This document shows positions 25,064 to 32,196 of a stretch of 35,753 nt of DNA, in pieces. The translations under genes were made by a program, and so were the position numbers. The notes under the pieces are model-generated. The model was not told the DNA's origin. It did not search any database and was given only the letters and a program-made list of their open reading frames with translations. The stretch lies in NCBI GenBank assembly GCA_015065285.1, contig SVQP01000020.1, forward strand, positions 1 through 35,753, written 5' to 3'. The DNA comes from Oscillospiraceae bacterium (GTDB lineage Bacteria; Bacillota; Clostridia; Oscillospirales; CAG-272). Each line of letters starts with the position of its first letter. The stretch's first letter is position 1.

Positions 25064-26359
25064 ATGAAAAAAGTACGTATTGGCGTTTTGGGTGCCTATC
25101 GCGGCACCAGCATGATCAACTATTGCAAAAGAGCCGACCACGCAGAGGTGGTTGCCATTTGTGACAAAAGCCCCGAGGCGCTGGATGCACAAAGAGATGC
25201 CGCTGCAGGCTTGAATATTACCTTTTACGATCATTTTGACAAGTTTATCGAGCACGATATGGATGCTGTGGTACTGGCAAACTACGCCAACGAGCATGCC
25301 CCCTTTGCCATTCGCTGCTTAAAGAAGGGGCTGCACGTATTCTCCGAGGTTCTGCCCGTTCAGAACATGAAGGAGGCTGTGGCGCTGGTTGAGGCGGTGG
25401 AAGAGAGCGGCCTTGTCTACGCTTACGGTGAAAACTACTGCTATATGCCCGCCTCCTACGAAATGAAAAAGCTTTATGAGAGCGGTGAGATTGGTGAATT
25501 CGAGTACGGTGAGGGCGAATATATTCACAACTGCGAATCCATCTGGCCCTCAATCACCTACGGTGAGCCGGATCACTGGCGCAACGGCGGCTTTGCCACC
25601 TTCTATTGTACCCATTCCCTGGGTCCCATCATCCACTCCACAGGTCTGCGCCCGGTATCGGTTGTAGGATTTGAGGGCACCAAAAATGCGCGCGGATTGA
25701 GATGCGGCAGAAAATGCGGTCAGTTCGGCATGGAGATGGTCACGCTGGAAAACGGTGGCATTGTCAAATCCATCCACGGCAATCTGTATAAGAATTCGAT
25801 CTGGTACACCATGTACGGCTCCAAGGGCAGAATGGAATGCGGCAGAGAGGATGCCATGGACGGACACATTGCCAAGATCTACGTCAACAAGGACGAATAC
25901 GACGGCGGCTACGAGACAAGCTCGCTGCGCTCCTATTTCCCGGATCACGGTATGAAGGACAAGGCTGAGGGCTTTGGTCACGGCGGATCGGACTTCTATT
26001 CCATGTACTATTTCATTCAGAAGATCCTTGGCGACAAGAATGCCGATACCATTGACGTTTACGAGGCGCTGGACATGTTCCTGCCGGGCTTGTTTGCCTA
26101 CCGTTCTATTCTGGCAGGTGGCATTACGGTGCAGATTCCCAACCTGCGCAACAAAGAGGAGCGTGACGCATGGCGCAACGACACCGCCTGCGCTGATCCC
26201 AAGGCAGCGGGAGATATGCTGTGGCCCACCATGTCGCAGGGCACGCCCGATATTCCCATGGCAGTCTATGAGCGCATGGCAATGCTCTGGGAAGAGGAAT
26301 GCGCCAAGACCGAGGGCACTTACCGTGCCGCGGCACTCAGTCAGGGTAGTAAGAAATAA
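25064..26359 (+). CDS. Gfo/Idh/MocA family oxidoreductase
   Basis: This 431-residue cytosolic NAD(P)-binding protein has an N-terminal Rossmann fold (IGVLGAYRGT, residues 6-14; acidic D34 after the second strand) and the alpha/beta C-terminal domain of the glucose-fructose oxidoreductase/inositol dehydrogenase family. The usual EKP motif, whose Lys is catalytic, reads EVLP at residues 95-98, so classical dehydrogenase chemistry is doubtful. Some relatives act as NAD-dependent glycosidases (GH109-like), which would suit the glycan setting. AAAGGA precedes the ATG. A hairpin without a T-run follows, so the GH36 fusion gene 71 bases downstream is probably cotranscribed. Confidence 0.88.
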   Translation: MKKVRIGVLGAYRGTSMINYCKRADHAEVVAICDKSPEALDAQRDAAAGLNITFYDHFDKFIEHDMDAVVLANYANEHAPFAIRCLKKGLHVFSEVLPVQNMKEAVALVEAVEESGLVYAYGENYCYMPASYEMKKLYESGEIGEFEYGEGEYIHNCESIWPSITYGEPDHWRNGGFATFYCTHSLGPIIHSTGLRPVSVVGFEGTKNARGLRCGRKCGQFGMEMVTLENGGIVKSIHGNLYKNSIWYTMYGSKGRMECGREDAMDGHIAKIYVNKDEYDGGYETSSLRSYFPDHGMKDKAEGFGHGGSDFYSMYYFIQKILGDKNADTIDVYEALDMFLPGLFAYRSILAGGITVQIPNLRNKEERDAWRNDTACADPKAAGDMLWPTMSQGTPDIPMAVYERMAMLWEEECAKTEGTYRAAALSQGSKK

Positions 26360-26374
26360 TCTGGACTCTATAAC

Positions 26375-26399
26375 GGCTCCTCGTTTTTTTCGGGGAGCC
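26375..26399 (+). other. intercistronic hairpin
   Basis: GGCTCC (26375-26380) pairs with GGAGCC (26394-26399) around a T-rich loop. No T-run follows the stem, so it is not a normal terminator. It may trim or stabilise the mRNA between the oxidoreductase and the GH36 fusion gene. Confidence 0.35.
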
Positions 26400-26430
26400 T
26401 TATGCAATCATGCCGTGAAAGGAGATTTTT

Positions 26431-29007
26431 ATGTCACTTTATACCGTTCGATCAGCACCCGATGCAACAAGAGCCGCGCTGACCGTGTTTTCCACGTTGG
26501 AGCAAGCGATTGCCTTTGCCGATGCCAACGTGCTCTACGGTGCGGCGGTTTACGATCATAAGGGTATGCTGTGCTATGCTGCGGGTGGCGAGGTTTCATC
26601 CGCACTGCTGTTTCATGCTAAGTGCATTTGTGACTACATCCGTGATAAAGAATTTGACTACGGTCATGCTCCTATCAACCCTGCCTTCAACCACGATGCG
26701 CGTATTGTCAGCTGTGACCGTCTGATGGACTGGATCTTGTACCGTGCGGGCTATACCGATCAACCCTATATCCACGGCAAATGCGTGTCCGGTCCGGGGC
26801 TGACCGATTGGTGTATTGCGCAGGGCTTTACCCGTATTGACTCTGTGGAGGAGCTGTGCCCGGGTGACGTGGTTTTTATCCGCCCCAATGCCGCAGGACA
26901 TCCGTTGCACACCTTTATGCACGCAGGCAAAAGCGCACAGGAGGGCATGTATTACCGCTACGATGCGGGCAAGGTGGAGCGTATTCGCAGTACGCAGCCC
27001 TCTTGTGAGCCGATCAATGATTTTCTGTATGCTTACCGCGCGCCCTCCGTGCGTCCGATTGCCGTGCCTGCGTTTTCGTTTTTGTATGACAAAACACCCT
27101 TTTCCGAGCTGAACGTAAAGGTGAAAAATGAGGCGGATCGCGTCATTTATACACTGCCCGACGATGTGGAGCTGACCGTGGTGACCGAATTCTTGCAGGA
27201 TTTCGGTGTGACGCGATGGACGAATTATTGGCACAATCCCACCGATCACCGTAGCGCGCTGATCAGTCAGCTTTGCGACTGCGACCTGACCGTTGCCATG
27301 TCGGCAGATCCCGCACGCACCCGCCGCGACAAGCAATATACGTGGGAGCCTAAGACGTTGCGTCTGTTTCTCTCGGATGGTGCAAACATAGGCGATTTTG
27401 ATCATCAGATCATCCCGCACCGCATGTGGGCGGGCGACCACAAGGAGGCAACCTGCCAAGCCGGACGCAGCGGCATGGGAACTGCACCTTTCTTTGAGGT
27501 CAACGAGGGCGGTGATCACCAAAACGGCGTGCTCACAGCACTTGGCTGGACCGGACAATGGCGCGCTTATTTTGACCGCGGCGAGAACGATTTTCGCATT
27601 CGCCACAGCCTGGAGGAGGTCGCACTTTGCATGGAGCCCGGTGAAAAATTCCGTACTGCCTCCACCACCGTTATGCCCTATAGAGAAGGACAGGTCAATG
27701 CCCATAACCTTTGGCGGCGCTTTATTCGCGAGGCGGTGTCGCCCATAGGGCGTTACAAGGGCGCGCGAGGTGCGCAATGTCCTTTCTCGGCAATCTTCTG
27801 GGGCGGCATTCCTTCCAATGAGCTGATCGAGCGCTGGCAGGAAATCTTGTCGCATGGACTTGACACGTTTGATTATTGCTGGGTGGATGCAGGCTGGTAT
27901 GAGCCGTTGCGCTCCACCACCACTGCAACGCAATCTGCCGAATGGGGCAAGGTGGGCACATGGGAGGTCAACCGTGATTATCACCCGAACGGTTACCGTG
28001 ATGTGACAGAATTTCTTCATGAGCGCGGCATCAAGTTCCAGCTTTGGTTTGAGCCGGAGCGTTTGCAGCGTTCGGTTTGCGAATGGACGGAATATATGAC
28101 TGCCAATCCCGAGGATGAGAATGCCTTGGTGGATCTTGGAAGTGATCACGTTTGCGATCAGGTCATTGAAAAGATTTCAAGCGTCATTGCATCCGTGGGC
28201 GTGGACTGCTACCGTCAGGATTTCAATATCAATCCTTTGATCATCTGGCGCGCCAACGATCTTGCATTGGAGGCAGGAGGAGCTGCGCGCAGGGGCGCGA
28301 CCGAGGTGCATCACATCAATAATCTGTGGCGTTTCTGGGATGCTTTGCTGGAGCGTTTTCCGCATCTGTTGATCGACGATTGCGCGGGCGGAGGACACCG
28401 TATTGATATTGAAATGCTGTCGCGCTCGGTGCCCTTGTGGCGCAGTGACTACCAGTGCACGTGGGATTGCTGTCCCGAGGTCAATCAGAACAGTAATGCC
28501 CGCGCCGCTTGGTGGTATCCCTATTCGGGTATCGGCTATGGCCCTACGCTGGGTGATACCTACAGCTTCCGCAGTGCATATACCAACGGCATGACCGTGC
28601 GCACCTGGGAGCACGCTGACCCCGAATGGCGTGTGGGCGGCATGAATGAGCCCTTTGGTTGGGCAAAGCATTACTTTGCGGAGTATGCGCGCCTGCGCCA
28701 CTATTTTGCCCAAGATTTTTATCCGCTGATTCCCGCTACGGATACCAATACCACGTGGATTGCTTCTCAGTATCACGATCGCGCAAGCGACAGCGGTCTG
28801 ATCCTGGCGTTCCGCCGCGCTATGTGTCCTTACGCACAGGCGCACGTAGAGCTTGGTGGGATCGATCCCAAAAAAGCGTACCGCTTTACCGATGAGGATA
28901 CGGGAGAGAGCTTCACCGTGGCGGGTACCACCCTTCTGACCGAGGGTCTGACCCTGACCATCCCCGAGAAGCGGCAGTCCCTGCTTCTGACCTACGAAAC
29001 AGTCTGA
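26431..29007 (+). CDS. fusion of NlpC/P60-like domain with GH36 alpha-galactosidase
   Basis: This 858-residue protein has three parts. Residues 1-52 resemble the short module often found beside NlpC/P60 domains in Clostridia (YTVR..., AVYDHKGMLCYA). Residues about 55-205 look like a papain-fold NlpC/P60 domain, with C95 in IVSCDRLMDWILYRAGY, ELCPGDVVF and H160 in LHTFMHAG. Residues about 215-858 are a GH36 enzyme with WVDAGWYE, WFEPERL, nucleophile D597 in CYRQDFN, DDCAGGGHRID and acid/base D673 in WRSD. No signal peptide is present, so it should be cytosolic. NlpC/P60 enzymes usually cut cell-wall peptides outside the cell; here the domain may act on glycopeptides. AAAGGAG precedes the ATG. 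The 3' end recurs as a fragment at 30838-30897. Confidence 0.85.
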   Translation: MSLYTVRSAPDATRAALTVFSTLEQAIAFADANVLYGAAVYDHKGMLCYAAGGEVSSALLFHAKCICDYIRDKEFDYGHAPINPAFNHDARIVSCDRLMDWILYRAGYTDQPYIHGKCVSGPGLTDWCIAQGFTRIDSVEELCPGDVVFIRPNAAGHPLHTFMHAGKSAQEGMYYRYDAGKVERIRSTQPSCEPINDFLYAYRAPSVRPIAVPAFSFLYDKTPFSELNVKVKNEADRVIYTLPDDVELTVVTEFLQDFGVTRWTNYWHNPTDHRSALISQLCDCDLTVAMSADPARTRRDKQYTWEPKTLRLFLSDGANIGDFDHQIIPHRMWAGDHKEATCQAGRSGMGTAPFFEVNEGGDHQNGVLTALGWTGQWRAYFDRGENDFRIRHSLEEVALCMEPGEKFRTASTTVMPYREGQVNAHNLWRRFIREAVSPIGRYKGARGAQCPFSAIFWGGIPSNELIERWQEILSHGLDTFDYCWVDAGWYEPLRSTTTATQSAEWGKVGTWEVNRDYHPNGYRDVTEFLHERGIKFQLWFEPERLQRSVCEWTEYMTANPEDENALVDLGSDHVCDQVIEKISSVIASVGVDCYRQDFNINPLIIWRANDLALEAGGAARRGATEVHHINNLWRFWDALLERFPHLLIDDCAGGGHRIDIEMLSRSVPLWRSDYQCTWDCCPEVNQNSNARAAWWYPYSGIGYGPTLGDTYSFRSAYTNGMTVRTWEHADPEWRVGGMNEPFGWAKHYFAEYARLRHYFAQDFYPLIPATDTNTTWIASQYHDRASDSGLILAFRRAMCPYAQAHVELGGIDPKKAYRFTDEDTGESFTVAGTTLLTEGLTLTIPEKRQSLLLTYETV

Positions 29008-29045
29008 GGGATACCTCTTGACGCACCTTGAAGGGAGGAATGACT

Positions 29046-30848
29046 ATGCGCTTGAATAGCGACAATCAGAGCATTACATTTGAAACAGTACAGCTCCAAG
29101 GCGGCTTTGCCTGTTACGTCAGCGGTAGGGGCGACCGACTCGCCTATCGGGCAGTCGTTCCCGATACGGCGGATTATCTGGCCATTGAGAACCACTCCCC
29201 CTTCTGGTGCCGTCCCTTCTGGGGTCAGTCTCTGACCCGGCTGCCCCAAAGGGTGCAGGCCCTCCTGATCCGACGGGGGAACACCTACACCTACTGGCTC
29301 CCCGTCTGCGACGAAACCTACAAGACCTTGATCTGCGGCACGGAGGAGGGCGTGGGTTTCTGCACCTATTCCAATTGCCATACCGTCACCGCGTGCGACC
29401 GCCAGCTTGCCTTTCTTTGCCTGGAGGGGGCAGATCCCTTGGCACTCATGAAGGAGGCCGCAAGGGAGGTCTGCCGCCTGCTGGATAACGGTCTGCGCCT
29501 CCGCGAGGAAAAGACGGTTCCCGAGGTGTTCAACTATCTCGGCTGGTGCTCGTGGGACTCCATGCAGATCCGCGTCAACCACGCAGGGCTGGTGGAAAAG
29601 GCCGTGGAATTCCGAAACAAGGGCGTGCCCGTCCGCTTTGCCATCATAGACGATATGTGGGCGGACGTGCCCCATCTCAACGAGATCCCCGCGGATACCG
29701 AGTTCGGGAAAATGGTCAGCATGATGCACGTCAGTACCATGCGCGCCTTCGCGGGGGATCCCAAGCGGTTTCCCGCAGGCATGAAGGCGGTCATCGAGGA
29801 CGTGAAACGGGAGGGGATCCCCACCGTCGGTGTGTGGTTCCCCACAACGGGCTACTGGTCGGGGCTTGACCCCACGGGAAGCGAGGCGGAGCGGCAGAGA
29901 GAGAACACCATCACCCTCCCGAACGGGCAGATCATCGTTTCTCCCGACGGGGAGAAGGCTACCCGCTACTTCGACGATCTCTGCAGCCGCATCAAGGCAT
30001 GGGGCGGTGATTTCGTCAAGATCGACAACCAGGGCTTCCATACGCGATTCGAGAACATGGCGCCCATCGGCGCGAGCGCGAGAGCCATCCAGAGAGGGAT
30101 CGACCAAGCGGCAGACAAGCACTTTGACGGCGCCCTCATCAACTGCATGGGAATGCCCTCCGAGTGTATGTTCAACCGCGTCAGCGCGGTGTGCCGTTGC
30201 TCCGACGACTTCATGCCCGAAAGCCGCGAGTGGTTCGCCAAGAACATTCTGCAATGCGCCTACAACGGCCTTTTGCAGGGGCAGTTCTACGTCAATGACT
30301 GGGATATGTGGTGGACGGACGACGAGCAGGCCGTCAAGAACAGTCTGTGCCGCGCCATCAGCGGCGGGCCCATCTACGTGTCCGACAAGATCGGGCGGAC
30401 GGATCCCGCGATCCTGAAGCCTCTTTGCACCGAGGACGGCAGGATCATTCGCCCCGATGAGAGCGCGACCCCCACCGCCGATTGCCTCACGGAAAACCCC
30501 ACCCTGACCGACAGGATCTTCAAGATCCGCAACCGCTTTGGTCAGCGCGGCGTATGCGCCGTGTTCAACATTCATGCGGGAAATCAGTCGGTGAGCGGCA
30601 CCCTGTCCCCCTGCGAGACGGGGATCGGGAACGGTGACTATACGTACTATGAGCATTTCACCAAGGAAACAGGTGTTTTGCGCGCGGGTGAATGCCTGCA
30701 GATCACCCTGCAGGACAACGACGATTTCCGACTGTATTCCTTTGTCCCCACCGGTGAATGCGGGAACACCTATCCCGGACGCACCGACCTGTTCATGGGG
30801 GTAGGGATCCGCGAGACCAAGCGAGAGTCGGATGGTTTTGACCATTGA
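29046..30848 (+). CDS. raffinose synthase/Sip1-type GH36 family protein
   Basis: This 600-residue cytosolic protein belongs to the raffinose-synthase/alkaline alpha-galactosidase branch of GH36. Motifs in order are LGWCSWDS, IDDMWAD, VKIDNQ with probable nucleophile D327, RCSDDF with acid/base D387 or D388, YVNDWDMWW and the family-typical AISGGPIYVSDK. It may cleave or transfer alpha-galactosyl units. The ATG at 29046 lies seven bases after GGGAGG; earlier starts overlap that site. Codons such as GGG and CGG are frequent here but rare in the gene upstream. The last residues, FDH, are read from a leftover piece of GH36 sequence, so the native C-terminus is cut or replaced. Both facts point to acquisition. 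Confidence 0.85.
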   Translation: MRLNSDNQSITFETVQLQGGFACYVSGRGDRLAYRAVVPDTADYLAIENHSPFWCRPFWGQSLTRLPQRVQALLIRRGNTYTYWLPVCDETYKTLICGTEEGVGFCTYSNCHTVTACDRQLAFLCLEGADPLALMKEAAREVCRLLDNGLRLREEKTVPEVFNYLGWCSWDSMQIRVNHAGLVEKAVEFRNKGVPVRFAIIDDMWADVPHLNEIPADTEFGKMVSMMHVSTMRAFAGDPKRFPAGMKAVIEDVKREGIPTVGVWFPTTGYWSGLDPTGSEAERQRENTITLPNGQIIVSPDGEKATRYFDDLCSRIKAWGGDFVKIDNQGFHTRFENMAPIGASARAIQRGIDQAADKHFDGALINCMGMPSECMFNRVSAVCRCSDDFMPESREWFAKNILQCAYNGLLQGQFYVNDWDMWWTDDEQAVKNSLCRAISGGPIYVSDKIGRTDPAILKPLCTEDGRIIRPDESATPTADCLTENPTLTDRIFKIRNRFGQRGVCAVFNIHAGNQSVSGTLSPCETGIGNGDYTYYEHFTKETGVLRAGECLQITLQDNDDFRLYSFVPTGECGNTYPGRTDLFMGVGIRETKRESDGFDH

Positions 30849-30897
30849 GCAAAAACGTCAGTCCTTGTTGCTGACTTATCAAATGATATCACAATAA
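30838..30897 (+). pseudogene. remnant of a GH36 3' end
   Basis: In a frame different from that of the overlapping gene, the sequence reads LTIEQKRQSLLLTYQMISQ and stops. The intact fusion gene upstream ends LTIPEKRQSLLLTYETV. Nine residues in a row (KRQSLLLTY) agree, while many third codon positions differ. There is no start codon context. It is followed at once by a terminator. I interpret it as the original end of a GH36 gene, separated from its body by the inserted raffinose-synthase-like gene. Confidence 0.8.
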
Positions 30898-30902
30898 GAA
30901 AT

Positions 30903-30934
30903 ACGGGTAGTCCCAGCGGACTACCCGTTTTTTT
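30903..30934. terminator. terminator after the GH36 remnant
   Basis: ACGGGTAGTCC (30903-30913) pairs with GGACTACCCGT (30918-30928) over CAGC, followed by a run of T. It ends the oxidoreductase-GH36 transcript. The minus strand has a weaker tail (ATTTCTTATT) for the convergent GH43 gene. Confidence 0.9.
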
Positions 30935-31826
30935 ATGAATCTACTCTTTGCACAATCTCAAAACCGTCGTCTGTCTCGCGAATTTGGAACAGGCGCGGAC
31001 GCTCGTTGGGATTGACGTTGGTGCTGTGCAGAATCAGATAAAGCTTTCCGTCAAAGCCGTCAAAAATCATGCCGTGCCCACCGTCCTCATCGTAGATGAA
31101 GCGGTCGGCGTGACGCCACGGTCCGTGAATACTGCCGCTGTCGCTGATCGCCAGCGCCTGCACGTACCAATACTGCGGGCCTGCGTGAAAGCCTGACCAC
31201 AGCATATACAGCTTGCCGTTCTTCCCTTTACGGAAAAAGGGACCGTCGGTCACGTAGTTTCGCGAGGTGGGGTCCACCAATGAATACGACCACGCAGCAT
31301 CTCCTGCACGCAGAATCGTCTTGGGCTCTCCTGCAGGAGCACTCAGATCCTTGGTCAGAGGCATGATCTCAATTGTGCCGTCGCCTACCTGCGTCCATTC
31401 ATGACAGAAAGCCGTCCAGGGTGTTCCCTGCTCATCGACGTAAAACGTGGCGTCAAGGCTCACCCAATCCTCAGGGGTGATAGGACCGTCACTAAAGGGC
31501 AAGAACGGCCCCATGGGGCTGTCGCCTCGGAGAATCTGAGAGCAGCGCAGATGCGTTTCGCTGCGGAAGCTTGCAAACATGTAATAGTAATCCCCGTAGT
31601 GGTAGACCTCGGGCGCGAAGAAATCACGGTCAGACCAAAAATCCTCGGGACGGGTAAAGCACTCGTGCGGCTCGCTCCATTCGACAAGGTCGGTAGAGGT
31701 ATAAACGTCAAGCCCGGTCCACGGAATGACCTTGGTGGCAGGACCGCGACGCGTGCCGTAGAGATAATACACACCGTTTTCGGCAAAAACAAAGGGGTCT
31801 CGAAGGTGAATGTCACGCAGCTTCAT
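30933..31826 (-). CDS. GH43-like five-bladed beta-propeller glycosidase
   Basis: This 297-residue protein has no signal peptide and is probably cytosolic. Clan F features are RDPFVF with catalytic base D10, LDATFYVDE with the modulating D125, and a late GHGMIFDG/LYLILHS block with the conserved histidine. The usual EGP motif that supplies the general acid Glu reads DGP here (D194), an unusual change. Substrates of relatives are arabinan, xylan or galactan side chains. The ATG at 31826 follows AAGGAG at six bases; the longer reading lacks a ribosome site. It has its own promoter. Confidence 0.82.
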   Translation of the reverse strand: MKLRDIHLRDPFVFAENGVYYLYGTRRGPATKVIPWTGLDVYTSTDLVEWSEPHECFTRPEDFWSDRDFFAPEVYHYGDYYYMFASFRSETHLRCSQILRGDSPMGPFLPFSDGPITPEDWVSLDATFYVDEQGTPWTAFCHEWTQVGDGTIEIMPLTKDLSAPAGEPKTILRAGDAAWSYSLVDPTSRNYVTDGPFFRKGKNGKLYMLWSGFHAGPQYWYVQALAISDSGSIHGPWRHADRFIYDEDGGHGMIFDGFDGKLYLILHSTNVNPNERPRLFQIRETDDGFEIVQRVDS

Positions 31827-31856
31827 AATAAGCTCCTTTCGCAGGGTTATATGGAT

Positions 31857-31886
31857 ATTGTAACACTGCGAAAGGATACAAGTCAA
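31857..31886 (-). promoter_or_regulatory. sigma-A promoter of the GH43-like gene
   Basis: On the minus strand TTGACT (31886-31881) and TACAAT (31862-31857) are separated by 18 bases, 31 bases before the start codon. Confidence 0.75.
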
Positions 31887-32024
31887 GGGAGAGAGGGCAG
31901 AATATTGGTGAAAATAGTTATTTGACGGGAAGATATGCTAAACAGCACTCTTGCGCAGAGCTCACGAAATCACCCGGATACATGGAGAACTCGACTCCCG
32001 GGTGAGATTCCTCGTATGGGGCGA

Positions 32025-32070
32025 CAGAAAAAGAACAGGCACCTCATTAGAGGTGCCTGTTCTTTTTCTG
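32025..32070. terminator. perfect 21-bp hairpin, bidirectional terminator-like
   Basis: CAGAAAAAGAACAGGCACCT plus C (32025-32045) pairs without mismatch with 32050-32070 over ATTA, giving A-rich and T-rich arms that would work in both directions. It lies 126 bases beyond the stop of the second GH71/99-like gene on the minus strand and can end that transcript. The rest of 31887-32196 holds an 8-bp inverted repeat TCACCCGG/CCGGGTGA (31970-31977, 31998-32005) and no recognisable gene. Confidence 0.75.
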
Positions 32071-32196
32071 GTGAAGCGGACGATTGAATGTCCGAACTAT
32101 TTGCCATATATTCAATGTCTTCGGTTGTGGGGATGTTGATAGGCTTATCGTCAAAGGTAGGCTTGTTTTGGTGAAACGTAAAACAACCTTTATCAA

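Noticed and set aside
26375-26399. Terminator between the oxidoreductase and the GH36 fusion
   Set aside because: The T-run is in the loop and not after the stem, so the genes are kept as one operon.
31918-32030. Frame reading ESHPGVEFSMYPGDFVSSAQ on the minus strand
   Set aside because: It has no start, begins in the hairpin arm and matches no family I recognise. It is too short to call a gene.
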